Assembly: GCA_030704615.1 (NCBI GenBank) | Contig: CM060731.1 | Span: forward strand, 30,132,001 to 30,196,000 | DNA length: 64,000 bases | DNA from: Takakia lepidozioides | Taxonomy: Eukaryota; Streptophyta; Takakiopsida; Takakiales; Takakiaceae | Reading direction: 5' to 3' | Shown here: piece after piece, positions 9,930 through 21,249 of the stretch | Numbering within the stretch: position 1 is the stretch's first letter | Layout of the letters: every line of letters begins with the position of its first letter | Translations under genes and position numbers: made by a program | Notes under the pieces: generated by a model | Told to the model about the DNA's origin: nothing | The model's input: only the letters and a program-made list of their open reading frames with translations | Database searches by the model: none

Positions 9930-11117
9930 CCCATGGCGGAAAACCCGAGCGCTACAGTGTACTGCCCTCCTCACGAGCATAGAGCTTCATTTCCGTGCAG
10001 AGGGGACATCTGCCGGGTGATGGAGAAATATCTGTGCGTTCGATACCACCTGAAACCGGGTCGGGTTTTTTTTGGAGGAGGAAAGGAAGGACTCAAACGG
10101 CCTTGTTGTCGAGAGTATTGTTGTGCTCCACGATGATTTCCGCGATGGCAGGGAATGGCGAGTTCCACCATCGGACAGCGTCATATACAGGGCTGTTGGG
10201 GACTTCATTTGCCCGCCAAATGCACCTTCTATCCTGGCGCCTTCCACGAAACAATCCGCGAATCAGAGAGTGGCTACCTCAAAGAGAGAAGTCCGCAACG
10301 AAGTAAATCCAGAGCCGAACCCATCCATGAAGACGAGCGAGAACCGGGTTGTTCACAACCTGTCCGACTCAGACGAGGTCATGGAAGTTCCGAGGTCGTC
10401 CTGGAGATCAGGCAAGTCCTCAATGGACGTCAGTGGAGGAGGGAGTCATATTCCCAGCACGAGCACCGCAATTCGATCTATTCTTGAAATTCTGCGAGGG
10501 CTTCACCTGGAGGGACACCGGTCGGAGCTGGCCGGGCTGGCGTCTGGCCTGTTGCCCCGGGTTGCAGCCTCTCTCAGAATGAGGCGGATGCTCTATCTGC
10601 AGCAGGATTTCGAATGGTGCAACGCACAGACATCCCGGCCCACGCATTTCCGGTTCCTCAGACCCAGCCATTGCAGACTGTTTGGTCCAGTAGAGACGGA
10701 TTGGACAATTCTACACATCCCACAATGCGATTCGGAAGAGTGAAGAGACGACACCCTCCCAACAAGTTGAATGAGACTCCGATTGCCAATGCTCTTGGGA
10801 TGACTTGCACTATTCAGAGCTCCGTGGACGTACCCCCACCCGGCCTTGGGCGTGTGTATCGGATGGCAACGGCCGGCTTGGCTGTACGCGACGATGTATA
10901 CACAATCACGATTGGAGTGGAGCCGACTTGCAATTGTACGGACTTCTCGTTGATGGAAGCAAAGAAGGGTTCGAAGTATTATCCGTGCAAGCATCTGTAT
11001 TACATTTACCTGAAGAGGTTGAGGATGAACGTGACTATTGATGACTTTATTCATGCACCGGCGTTGAGCGTGAACGAGCTGCACAAACTCCTCCTTAGGG
11101 ATTCCAGAAATCATTGA
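9930..11117 (+). pseudogene. MULE-like SWIM transposase, catalytic core deleted
   Basis: The N-terminal part (9,930-10,545) matches the transposase at 21.25-24.9 kb: EKYLCVRYHLKPG against EQYLCVKFGLCPG, ESIVVLHDDF against ESVVILHADF, and IRSILEILRG against VRSVFDILRR. A frameshift lies near 10,070. At about 10,545-10,580 the sequence jumps directly to the C-terminal part (NEADALSAAGFRMVQRTD...), skipping the DDE core present in the other copy. The last 170 codons (10,614-11,117) are open and contain a SWIM zinc finger, C-x-C...C-x-H (CNCTDF...YPCKHLYYIYLK), which in MULE and FAR1-like proteins contributes to DNA or protein binding. Stop is TGA at 11,115-11,117. The product, if made, could bind but not cut DNA. 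Confidence 0.85.
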
Positions 11118-11259
11118 TGGGGCAAAGAAAATCCTCCATATGGATATTTTCAATTGCATTTTGCTGTATCAGACTTTTTTTTGCAGTGTAATGAAATGCA
11201 CCCCAAAACTCTTGGAATGAGGCAATATTCCATTCAAACTGAGATCCAACAGTTGTGGG

Positions 11260-11640
11260 GCCATTTCTGGAAAAATGACGTCGAATTTCTCTTTTTGGGG
11301 CCGAAAACTGGCTAAGTCCCAACATGCACTGGTACATGTGTCTGGGAAAATGGCGCCGAATTTCTCTTTTTGGGCCGAAAACTGGCTAAGTCCCAACATG
11401 CACTGGTACAGTGTCTGGAAAAATGGAGCCGAATTTCCCTATTTTGCGTCGAAAACTGGCTAAGTCCGAACATGCACTGGAAAAATGGCGCCGAATTACC
11501 TGTCATGAGGGGACCTATAGCCGCGGAATTCGGCACCATTTTTTGCCAGAGAGACCTATTACCGCGAAATACATCGTCGTTTTTTCAGGTTACGAACCCT
11601 ATTACCGCGAAATTCGGCGCCAAATTTGCACATGTCGCTG
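11260..11640. repeat. Right-hand palindrome patch of element 1
   Basis: Four units with GAAAATGGCGCCGAATTTCTC and CTGGCTAAGTCC(C/G)AACATGCACTGG at a period of about 65-75 bp, then degenerate CGCGGAATTCGGCACC and CGCGAAATTCGGCGCC copies up to 11,625. Confidence 0.85.
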
Positions 11641-11827
11641 GGAATTGGCATGAGCGGAAATCGAAATATCATGAGCACAACTGTCAAAACTACAATTTTC
11701 CCTTCAAGGGGCCGAATAATATATTTGTTTTTCCTAACACATTGCATTAAATTAATGTTTTTATTTTATTTTTTATTTTTTATTTTCGAAATTTGTACTT
11801 CTGCTCATGAAAACCGATTGTCTTACT

Positions 11828-11886
11828 ACTCCGCTCATGCCGCTCATGCCGCTCATGCTCATGAAATAGCTAACCTCATTTGTGAG
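11828..11886 (+). repeat. Element 1 right end: GCTCATG subterminal repeats, TIR (11,857-11,877), target duplication (11,878-11,886)
   Basis: Three to four tandem CCGCTCATG units precede the TIR GCTCATGAAATAG-CTAACCTC, the inverse of the left end. ATTTGTGAG follows immediately, identical to 6254-6262. The unusual feature is the tandem short repeat packed against the terminus, shared with 27,150-27,195 and 44,055-44,105. Confidence 0.9.
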
Positions 11887-12100
11887 CTGTCGCCTAGGTG
11901 TTTCCCTTTATAAAAATAAAATAAAACATAAAACATAAAAAATAAAAAATAAAAAGTTGAACATTGAATTTCTCGGTGGGGCCTGAGCTTCAGCTGTCCT
12001 TAGAGTGCAAAGCCGCGATCTGGTCACGATTTTAAATTTTTGTTGCATAGTGATTTGTTGGTTTTTGTGCGTCTGATTATTCTGTGAATGAAATACGGCT
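11887..12100. other. Flank of element 1, A/T-rich, no gene seen
   Basis: An A-rich run (ATAAAATAAAACATAAAA) at 11,915-11,955 and ordinary sequence to 12,100. No feature recognised. Confidence 0.5.
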
Positions 12101-12104
12101 TCGG

Positions 12105-12680
12105 GCTTCACCCTTCCCCAATCATTTGCTCATAGGTCTCCAAAGCCTCCATCCCGTGCCCCTGTTGTGCATACCCTGCAAGCATGGCGTTCCACGACAC
12201 CACATCTCGTTCAGCCAGAGTTTGGAAAACTCCCTTCGCATCCTGAATGCACCCACATTTGACAAACATGTCCACCAGGGCAATGTTCATGATGACATCT
12301 GGTACAATTCCAACTTTGACGATGTCACCATGGACCTCTTTCCCCTTTCCCAGAGCTCCTAGGCTTGCACATACATTGCAAACACAAACAAATGTGACGT
12401 GGTTGGGCTTCTGCCCTTCGCACATCATTTGGTCATAGTTCTCAAAAGCCTCCATCCCAAGCCGTAGTTGTGCATATACTGCAATCATCGCACTCCACGA
12501 TACCCACATCTTGTTCAGCCATATTGTCGAACACTCCCTTCATACATGTCCACGAGGGTATTGTTCAGAATGACATGTGGTACATTTGCAGCTCTGACAA
12601 TGTTGCCATGGACCTCTTTGCCCTTCTCCAGATCTGTCAGGCTTGCACACACATTGCAAACTATCAAAGGTTCACTCAAC
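12105..12680 (-). pseudogene. PPR protein fragment (copy C)
   Basis: The frame 12,108-12,509 (minus) reads through one full PLS unit and parts of two more: SAMIAVYAQLRLGMEAFENY, GQKPNHVTFVCVCN, GALGKGKEVHGDIVKVGIVPD, DMFVKCGCIQDAKGVFQTLA, ERDVVSWNAMLAGYAQQG. Upstream (12,510-12,680) more diverged PPR sequence continues in other frames. No start, no E or DYW domain. It is another dispersed copy of the family seen at 1.6-6.0 kb and 33.8-34.7 kb. Confidence 0.8.
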
Positions 12681-12699
12681 CAGTAACTTACAGAAATTC

Positions 12700-13090
12700 A
12701 ACCTGAAAATTTAGGGCCGATTTTGATAAGAGGGGAAAACAGGGTGAAATGTGTTGATGATGGTTGCCTTCATTAGCAGTGCCTAATTTATCAATTGTGT
12801 CGTTGCTGCTGCGGCTTCCAGTTCACCATCTACCCATGCAGGTTTCTTGTAGCAATGGATCCACAGGGAATCATAGGTAATCTTGTGCTTGAAATCCGGC
12901 CCTCTTCCTGCAAACACCCCAACCCTAATGATGAGAGGGCAAAACAGACTGAAATAGGTGCAAGAAAAGGTGCCCTCACCAATTTAGGGCCGATTCTGAT
13001 AAGAGAAGAAAACAGGGTGAAATGTCTTGAAGAATGTGCCTTGAGTAGCAGTGCCTGATTTTATCAATTGTGCCGCTGCTACGATTTCCA
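12700..13090. repeat. Dispersed repeat R1 extended (tandem partial copies)
   Basis: The block from AGGGCCGATTTTGATAAGAG to TTTCTTGTAGCAATGG (12,712-12,860) matches 35,708-35,860. Its first part recurs at 12,985-13,085. The minus strand has no usable frame. Confidence 0.65.
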
Positions 13091-13119
13091 CAGCTGAACG
13101 GACAGAGATTGAAATGCGG

Positions 13120-13760
13120 CCTACTAAGACCAAGCTGACTCTCCCAAGAACCTTGTAAACATTAGGAAGAATACCAAATCATAACAGGAGCCAAGAGCCC
13201 ACATTTGCAGGATGGACTAACTTAGAAATTTACATGGTACATTAAGAAAAAGTCACCTTGTGATTGCGGTTGTCCCACCATCGTGAAGAAATTCAGGGCC
13301 GAGTCTGATGAGAGGTCAAAACAGGCTGAAATAGGTCAAAGAAGAAGGTGCCCTCACCACATTGTCCTCGACCTTGTGTCATGACCCATGGAGGATTTGA
13401 CTGACCATGAACACAAATAGGACCTCGTTGTGTGTGTTGCTTGTGTCTGTAGTCAGGTAAAGTCGTATTGGTCTGTAAGAACCACCACGGTGCAGCTGAG
13501 CGGGCGTCGATTGAAACACGGACTGCTAAGACCAAGCTGTCTCTCCCAAGAACGTTGTAAACATTAGGAAGAATACCAAATCATGGTACTAACTGGAGCC
13601 AAGAGCCCATTGCGGTTGTGGTGTAGGTTGCGCTTCACCCCTTCCTGCATCAGTAGCTCAAGAATAGGTTTGCAAAGCCTCCATCCCACGCCCCTATCCT
13701 GCGATCATCGCGTTCCATGACCCAACACAACAGCTCGATACTAAGAAACCACGCCGGAGA
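13120..13760. repeat. Dispersed repeat R2 (two copies) and a PPR scrap
   Basis: R2 copies at 13,125-13,290 and 13,530-13,620 match 2,805-3,130. Between 13,625 and 13,745 a scrap reads as PPR on the minus strand (GVKR-like, then GMEALQTYS), ending in an A-run at 13,760. Nothing here is intact. Confidence 0.55.
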
Positions 13761-13869
13761 AAAAAAAAAAAAAAAAAAAAACTAAGTCCCAGCCCTCTCA
13801 TGCGCAACCCTATAAGCAACTTTTTAAACCTTTTTAACCTTTTGGCTACCAGGCTTGGACTAGAAGTCA

Positions 13870-14122
13870 TTCCGGCGACTATTTGGTGGTGAGCTCGCGC
13901 TGGTCAACCATCATTGACCAACCGTCCGTCTAGTGCGGAGCCATGCAGTCATGATGACGTCTACCAAAGTAGTCCCCCAGAAGACTACGTAGTCACGTAG
14001 TCATTTCAACGACTACGTGAAGCCCCATTTGGTCCAAAAATACAGGGAAGTCATGGTCAAAGTCAGAAAAACCATGACTACCATGGCTCGACAGTCAGAT
14101 ATACCTCGATCTGTTGTAGTGT
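13870..14122. mobile_element. CACTA-like terminal relic
   Basis: GTAGTC, GACTACGT and CATGACTACC motifs in both orientations, ending at about 14,122 with CTGTTGTAGTG (reverse of CACTACAACAG). Same build as 3,830-4,294. Other end not found. Confidence 0.45.
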
Positions 14123-14690
14123 TCAATGGACACTGGGCTTTCTCGCAGTTTACTGCTTCCTGAGTTGCTAAGTTCATTACCACTGAACTCCTGGCCTTCA
14201 TCGTGTCGTGAAGGTCCTCCAATGAGCGTTTTTCCATTCCAAGTCATTCTGATGCTATGTGATTCTTCTCCTATCACTTGCCAGCTTTCTATAACTCTGG
14301 CTCCAAGTACAGAGTTACATAATTTTCCTTCATTGCCTTTTCGGATCATCTTAACATTCTTCTCACTTTTCTTCGTCACTATCCAGTCCTGAACCTTGCT
14401 TTGCCACCCGACATTCCGTGTCATCTCAGTTCAATTTATCTCGGGTCTGTTTATCTTATTAGGACCTTATGAAGACATTGATTCTTCTGGGGCCCATTCA
14501 TATTTAACTATATGTATTTGAGCTTGGTACTAATAGTACCAACAACTAGTATATGACACATAATGTTAATTTTGCAAGTTCTATGCCAGTCATATTTTTT
14601 CTGATGTCAGTACCTTGTTTCTCACTACCATTTCTTACATTCAAGTCTAATTTCATAGGTGATAAATGACTTGTACACTTTCCCAAATTT
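14123..14690. other. No gene seen
   Basis: A minus-strand frame of 109 codons (14,095-14,424) has no recognisable domain, codon bias or similarity. I see nothing else. Confidence 0.4.
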
Positions 14691-15085
14691 TAGGGTCCAT
14701 TCATACCGAGTAGTATGGTTAGTACACTACTAAACTCCGTACCCTAAAACCTATTTCCAATGTCTGATGCCTAATTAATTTATGAATTGTTTGTACAACC
14801 TCAGTGTGAATACTCACATTCCATGATTGTTTGTCCATTTACAGATCTCTAAACCCTAAACCCTAAGCCCTAAAACCTAATTCCATTGTTTGATGCATAT
14901 TCTTGTAAGATTGGATACAATCTGTGGTTGGGATATTGTATTCCCAAACCTAATCATAGTTGACAAGTCATCTGTACCATTTCCCTTATTTTCTTTCCCA
15001 TTCACACCGAGTACTATGTTTAGTACCCTGGCAAACTCTATACCCTAAAACCTAATTCCAATGTTTGGCGCTTATTTGATTTACT
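14690..15085. repeat. Threefold ~150-bp repeat with telomere-like motif
   Basis: Three diverged copies share (T/A)ACCCTAAAACCTA(A/T)TTCCA followed by TGTTTG(A/G)(T/C)GC, at about 14,735, 14,850 and 15,040. The middle copy contains AAACCCTAAACCCTAAG, i.e. two perfect plant telomere units (CCCTAAA). This looks like a local duplication rather than a telomere. Confidence 0.6.
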
Positions 15086-15860
15086 GCCTCCAATTTTGTG
15101 TACGGTCAAACTGGTGGGGATAATATTTCATGAATAGTCCAGCTTGGTTCGATGACTTTATAGGTGAATCTACAAGGCACTCTTCCACAATTTTTGGTTG
15201 TCATATTCACCTTTGTGAATGATATCTAAATATTTTGAAACATAATTCACATGTTTCATTGACATCCACCCTTATTCCATTCAACATTTTAATCCATCAA
15301 TTGAAAACTTGCAATACATTGGTTCATGGTACTAGTATACTTTTAGCATGGTATGGATGTTTACTTTTCATTTGTATATTATCCTCTTGAATCATATCTT
15401 TATGTCATCCCTCTATCAATTTATTAATAACTTCTCTCAATCGATCTTATATTTATAATTTATTGACGCAAAGTACGTCATTCGACTTACCATTCCGATG
15501 TTACATGAATGGGATTGTACAACTTCACAAGTTAAATGACTCAATACTCCACAATATTATTATTAATACCTGAATTTATTTTGTTTTTCAAAATTATCTT
15601 GCATTTTATTATGTGAGGGGAAAAAATAAACCCTTATGGGGCCATAAGGCAAACACACCTGATGGTGAGGGACGAACCCAGAGTACTTTAACGGAGAGAA
15701 ATCCATCCAAGAGGATGAGGTGGAAAGCTATGTTTAAAAAAAAAACAGCTAGGAGAGGGTCAAGAGCGAAAGAAGTGCTCAGGAGATGCGAGCACTTGGT
15801 ATGCCGATTAGCCCTGACAGATTCCTACCACTGCTAACAGTGAGAAGATCAACCTAAAAG
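15086..15860. other. A/T-rich sequence, nothing recognised
   Basis: No frame above 75 codons with recognisable content, no tandem repeat. It may include the untranslated 3' end of the adjoining minus-strand LINE, but I could not define a poly-A or short-repeat tail. Confidence 0.4.
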
Positions 15861-18800
15861 TGAACCTTGCATCTTTAGAACAAGGAAGCCAGGATTTGTT
15901 TGAGAGAAGAAAGCCTTGGAGAGATCAGCTATGAGCGATCCATATCAAGCAGGGATTGGAGCTGAAGAGAGATAATAAAAGAGAACACTTAGAGTAAGGA
16001 ATTCTTGAAGACAGAGACCAGGGAGCATGTTTTTGCTGCTGGCGTTGGAGGAAGCCACTTGCCGAAGCTAAGCCGAGTCGAGTTCCTGCCATTGATGTGC
16101 TTCCAATTAATTTCCCTATCGAACTCCGGTGAGTCATGGTAGCACAGTGATTGCCCCTTGCCAGGAGTCCGGTGGGTCTCTGGTCCAAAGACAGATTGTC
16201 GACGAAGAGCAGTTGCATATGATGTTATCTTTTCCCCAAGAGCATTTGAATTTGCTGACGAGCTGATATTCAGCCTCTGGATTCTTTCTAATGTCTACAA
16301 TCATTTTGGCCCAGGCCTTTCTACCCTCAATTTGCACCTCATGGAATATTGTAGATAAAAGCACAGAGAGACAAGTCTTCTCTCTATTTAAAACCCATAA
16401 ACATCTTACTTTCCAAATGTTCCATAGAGAGATATGCTGCCTTGGCTGAATAGTTGAAGAACGAAGGACAGGAAGCTCCAAAATTCTAGGACCATTCCTT
16501 TGGGTCCACCATGACCCCCATAAGGGGCACTCCTTCCACCCAGAGAAATAGTTGAGATGAGAGCCAATCATTTAGGGGTTGATCCTTTGGAGCAAACGGG
16601 TTCATGTCTCTTTCAGGAGAAGACCACTGACAGATACGAACTAGAGTGAACTACCCAGCAGAGATAGTCACTGGATTCAATGATTCCACCACGAGAAAGT
16701 TTGATAGCTCAATTTTGTTTAGAACTATACCCTTAAAGTGGATGGGCCGAGCTTCAGTGATGTATATAACCTGATGAAGGGCTACTGAGTAGGTGACCCA
16801 GCTGCAAGGGCAAGCCTGCTGAGGACCTACCGTGAGAGTTTGAATCCAGTTGTCAGGAATATTTTGAATCAATTGGTGGTAGCCTGACGTCCCTCTTTGA
16901 GGACCAACTATTGGAATTATTTGGTCTAGAGGCAGAAAATCCCGACCGCCCCAAATGTCTTTGATTTGGGCTATGTTTAATTTATCCCAGACAGAGAATT
17001 TTGCAGCAGAGGCTCTGTCTGCAGCGGAAGGGTTGTTGCAATTGAGGGTAAGGAATTGGTGCATGGTTTCCTCATAGATTTTGGGTCCTCTTTAACCAAC
17101 CTGGGCCGAATGGATTTCCAAACATCCCATATGGCTCTCCATAAAGGGGAACCATTAGGTTTGTGTCTAAAACCCTGTGTGATCCATCGGAGAGATGGGC
17201 TCCATGTTTTTGGTTTTGAGGGGGGAACTTTTGAGAATGTGCTGATAAACTAGATGCTTCCACCATCCACCTTCAAGCCCTAATAGCCTTACTATCCATT
17301 TACCCAAGAGGGCCGATATTTGGGTTCCTGGATCAATGATCCCCAAGCCACCTTTCTTTTTTGGAAGGCAAATCTGGGCCCAAGAGACAGCTGGTCTAGG
17401 GCTCCTGACATCTGAATCTGCGCCCCATATAAAGTTACGGATGGTTTTTTGGATCTGTTTGATCTATGGAGCTGAGGGGCTCCAAATTGAAACAAAGTAC
17501 CATATGCTGGCCAGAAGAATCTGGTTGGCTACAAGAGCCCTTCCAATAATTGAAAGATGACGGGAACCCCGGTAAACTAGCTTCTTTTTTAGCTTAACTA
17601 TGACATGGCCCAACCTCTGGTCGTCCGAAAGGTTAATCCCAAATGGGTGCCCAAGCAGGGTAGTAACATCCCCTTGTTGCAGCCATTTGAGACCCAGATT
17701 CCCTCCCCAATTAGAGCTGAACCCAGCAGGAATGGTGGTTGTGTCTCCAGCAAGGATGGCAACTGTTTTTGCCCAGTTAACTTTAAAACCAGAGGCTTCA
17801 CAAAAGGTAGCCAGAGATTTAGTTGCCTCCTGCAGGTTGGTATCCATGGCCTGAAGGTATAAAACCGTGTCGTCTACAAACATTGAGTCTTTGATCTGGA
17901 GGTCATTGTTGGCTTGGGTTTTGATTTGGAGCCCAGTTATATTTGGGTTGTTGTCCAAGAGATATCCTAGAGAGTCTGCGACTATGAGGAAGAGGAATGG
18001 AGTCAGTGGGCATCCTTGACGAAATGATCTTTGGAGGTCAAAATTTTTAGAGATGAATCCATTCACTGAAACCCTACTGGATGCGTTGAGGAGGAGTATT
18101 TCGACCCAACGACAAAAGTCGTTTGAGAGTCCTATTTTTTGGAGTGTCGCAAACAGCATTGGCCATTCTACCTTATCAAACGCTTTTTCTAAGTCCAAAA
18201 GAAGCATGGCTATGTGTTGCCCAGTGGATTCTGCATAGATTGGGGTCTCTTGTGCCAACAGAATATTGTCAAGGATATATCTTCCCTGACGAACCCAGCT
18301 TGACCAGGCCTAATGATGGTTGGAAGGAGAGGCTGTAGACGAAGGGCCAGTGCCTTTGCAATGATCTTGTATGAAACATTGAGCAATGTTATAGGCCTAT
18401 AGTTTGAGATCTGCTTTCTGTCCCCTTTTTTGAAGAGAAGAGTAATAATTCCCTGAGCCATTTGTCTTGGCATGGATCCTTTTCTTTTGATCTCATTTGC
18501 CATTGCACAGAAGTCCTTGGATAATACCTACCAGAGGGTGCTATAAAATTCAATAGGCATACTGTCTATGCCCAGGGATTTTCGTTTGGACATAAACTTC
18601 AAGGCTTTCAAGAGCTCAGTTTCAGTGAACTCTCCATCCAAAGAGGCTGCGCCTGATTGGGTGAGCTTGGTTTGATGATTGCGCAGGCATGTTTCCCTGG
18701 CCAGAGTAATGCTTTGCGAGTCAGGTCTTTGTTTGAAGAGCCCTGCAAAGTGAGAGTGCACCGTTGAAACCATTTGTTTGGGATCTGAGGAAGAGTGGCC

Positions 18801-18961
18801 CAATGGGTCTTGCAGCTCTGAGATAATCTGGGTGGTTCTACAAGCTTGAACTTTCTTGATATTTCGACATTTTTTCCCCCTTTGAAGCCCAGTTGATACC
18901 TGCCTGCAATTTAAACTTTTGCTCCCTCATATAGTCGAAGGCTTCAAGGTTCCGCCTGGCT
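15860..18961 (-). mobile_element. LINE, reverse-transcriptase half (broken)
   Basis: On the minus strand from 18,961 down: ARRNLEAFDYMREQKFKLQ, the pre-RT region (KSLGIDSMPIEFY), then RT motifs ITLLFKKGDRKQISNYRPIT and IIRPGQAGFV (18,210-18,503), and in the 264-codon frame 17,464-18,258 the motifs LLLDLEKAFDKVEW, RQGCPLTPFLF and FVDDTVLY. FVDD stands for the catalytic (F/Y)xDD; the first catalytic Asp is in LDLEKAFD. After RT, 16,134-17,064 carries a degraded Cys/His-type region (SLWNIWKVRCLWVLNREKTC). Several frameshifts and stops. No endonuclease is attached: the sequence ends at 18,961 where the transposon half begins. The matching endonuclease half is at 36,316-37,300 on the other strand. 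Confidence 0.88.
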
Positions 18962-18968
18962 TCATGAT
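18955..18968. other. Inversion breakpoint 1 (LINE / transposon junction)
   Basis: Left of about 18,961 is LINE sequence in mid-gene, right of it is transposon sequence, with no terminal repeat at the join. The partner join is at about 37,300. The bases CATG / GA are shared at the two joins, consistent with a few bp of microhomology. Confidence 0.75.
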
Positions 18969-19060
18969 ATGTTTGAAGCGATACAAACAAACAGGAAAAC
19001 ATGAGACACTGCAGGCCAAAAAAAAGGTGTAAAAGGAATAGTGCGTATGGAGTGCTTCAC

Positions 19061-19240
19061 ATCCGCGAAGCACGAATCTCTCACTGGTGGGCGATCCGAG
19101 TCTCCGGATAATGATGTCTGCATTTCCTGCATGAGACGGAGCTTAAGTCGTGTCGTCGGCGGCTTCCCAAAATCCCGCGTCCTCCTCTTTGCCGGAGTCG
19201 CCTGACCTTCCACAAACTCTATGCTATCACTATGCTGCAT
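19061..19240 (-). CDS. Possible first exon of the methyltransferase-like gene, cut off by the inversion
   Basis: ATG at 19,240 opens a 60-codon basic frame (EFVEGQATPAKRRTRDFGKP...) that reaches a plausible donor, GAT|GTGAAG, at 19,061. After undoing the inversion it would point at the methyltransferase-like gene, where CGCAG at 37,316-37,320 is a plausible acceptor and the reading phase (0) agrees. The join is my inference from position and phase only; there is no similarity evidence. If wrong, this is leader sequence or an unrelated frame. Confidence 0.35.
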
Positions 19241-19639
19241 AAGGAGAGGAAACGCAGGAGAATATCACTGCAGAAGGGCAAGGAGCGAGAGAGCGAAGCG
19301 CTGGAACATGCAACCACTATGCACGAGCAGATGCGTAAGCAGCCACGTCTCCGGAAGCGTTGCCACCGTCCACCACTTTCTGCCGTATGGGTGATGAAGA
19401 GATTGCGACCCCTGACACGTTCGCACGGATGAAGTCGACTGGAACACAACGCGTGCCTGTTCAAGCCACCAGTACAAGACGCTTTATCCGAATTGCGGCA
19501 CCAAAATACCGTTCCGTTCACCGGATGCTGTTCCCGGAGCAGCCGACATTGAATGAAATATCCGCACATCACAAAACCCAACCGCCATGAAAATCCCCTG
19601 CCTATGACATTCAACAGTGAGGTATTAACGTTTCATCAG

Positions 19640-21050
19640 CGGACGGATGAATTTCGGCGCCGAAATTCATCCTATTCAAGTGCTTCCATGCACAAACTTA
19701 TGAATTTCGGCGCCGCAATTCATCGCTTGCCCAGTCCTCATCCATCATGAGGAAACCTGTCAGTCGGATATCGGAGCCGGAATTAATTCCGAGACAGTGG
19801 AGACGGCTGCACCTTGGCACATTTCATCCATATTTCGGCGCCAAAATTCATCCAGCGCGAAGACTAAATCGGCACCATGCTACGCTTTGCCGCCATCATT
19901 GCCCCTCACGGATGCTGTCCATGCCTGTTGGACTTGCCATGTCTGGACATTTAACTATAATTTCGGCGCCGAAAATATACTTTATGTGCGGCAACGTCCC
20001 GTGCGAAAAAAGACCACTTAATGGATACTGTCAGTTTCAAATGAAATCAACGGCTAAAATGCAATTAATTTTCCCCCAACATGAAAAAATATCCCCTTTC
20101 GACATTGCATAACGGCCTTTTGTAAGACAGAAGGGGTTGAATGTGCCCTGCATTAAATGTAGAGTATTCGTGTTATTTTCGTCGGAATGGATTATCTCCA
20201 ACGAATTTCGGAACATTACATCATCCAAAAGCAAGAAGTAAGTGTCGGGATCGGACGAATTTCGGCGTCGAAATTCATCCGTTGCATAGAAAACGTAATT
20301 TAGAGTTACTCATTGCGGATAGTAAGGATGAATTTCGGCGCCGCCAAAATTCCTCCATTTCTAAGAGAAATAAATATTGGAGGGAGGGCATTGGATGAAT
20401 TTCGGCGCCGAAATCCAGCGCTCAAACCCTTAAAAGAATTTGGAGGGATGACTTCGGATGAATTTCGGCGCCGGAATTCATTGCTCGCGAAGAAAAAAGA
20501 AAATTAGAAGGGAGGACTTGGATGAATTTCGGCGCCGAAATTCATTGCTTGCGAAGAAAAAAGAAAATTAGAAGGGAGGACTTGGATGAATTTCGACGCT
20601 GAAATTCATCTGTCGCAAGGAAAAAGAAAAAGAAGGGAGGACCTCGGATGAATTTCGGCGCCGAAATCCATCCGCAGGACAGCAGAATTAGAGTCGAAAA
20701 AGGACAAGAAGAATGAATTTCGGATTCAAAATTCATCCATTCTGCCTATTCAGGATTACTGTCATTCGGATGTCGGCACCGAAATGCGGACACGTGGTGA
20801 ATCACGACTGTAATCACGAACACATTCATCCGTATTTCGGCATCCAAATTCAACCCTCACGTGCAGAAACAATTTCATGAAGAAGATGTTCATCCGAATT
20901 TCGGCACTGAAATCCATCCGTTGGGTGCTTGCTCAGTTTCATGAGGTGAACAAATTACGATTTCTATCGCCAGAATTCATCCCCTGGCTTCCAAATCTGT
21001 TACATGACAGAGACTTTCATCCAGATTTCGGTGTCGAAATTCATGGGAAG
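19640..21050. repeat. Central palindrome array of the large element
   Basis: About 18 copies at 50-70 bp steps of a palindrome with core ATTTCGGCGCCGAAAT. The fullest copies extend symmetrically to 28 bp (arms GGATGA / TCATCC), for example near 19,645-19,672 and 20,521-20,548; others are decayed (GGCGTC, GACGCT, GGATTC centres). Spacers differ from copy to copy, apart from one tandem duplication at 20,462-20,640, so the palindrome itself is what is conserved. It lies between two divergent genes in the restored element, as in element 1. Confidence 0.92.
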
Positions 21051-21249
21051 GCATGATTTATTGTAGCCCAAGTGGTGGTACATCACAATTCAGGCACCAA
21101 ATATCCGATGTGAACTTGTTGTTGTCGTCCGTTTTTGTAACGTACGTTACACACCTTCATCCATACGTGCACTGATCACCCATCCTGTTGGATACAGAAT
21201 CCTCCAGAAAATCATTGTGGTATTAGGTAGGACACACTCTTCTCATTGC

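Larger units (their letters stand above)
6263..11877. mobile_element. Element 1: deletion derivative of a MULE-like, palindrome-bearing transposon
   Basis: A complete insertion of 5,615 bp bounded by 21-bp TIRs and an exact 9-bp target duplication. It holds, left to right, only the last exon of the methyltransferase-like gene (minus), a 2.6-kb region of GGCGCC palindromes, a transposase gene that has lost its catalytic core (plus), a second small palindrome patch and short GCTCATG repeats at the right end. The two genes diverge from the palindrome region, exactly as in the larger copy (18.96-27.2 plus 37.3-44.1 kb). It cannot encode active transposase, so it must have been moved in trans if the deletions preceded insertion. 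Confidence 0.88.

Noticed and set aside
19640-21050. Regularly spaced short palindromes as a CRISPR-like array
   Set aside because: Spacing is loose, the palindrome has variable arms, spacers are partly duplicated, the genome is a plant and no cas-like gene is present.
19640-21050. Palindromes as E2F binding sites (TTTSSCGC)
   Set aside because: The core TTTCGGCGCCGAAA has one base too many on each side for a good E2F match, and it is linked to the transposon rather than to cell-cycle genes. A chance partial resemblance remains possible.
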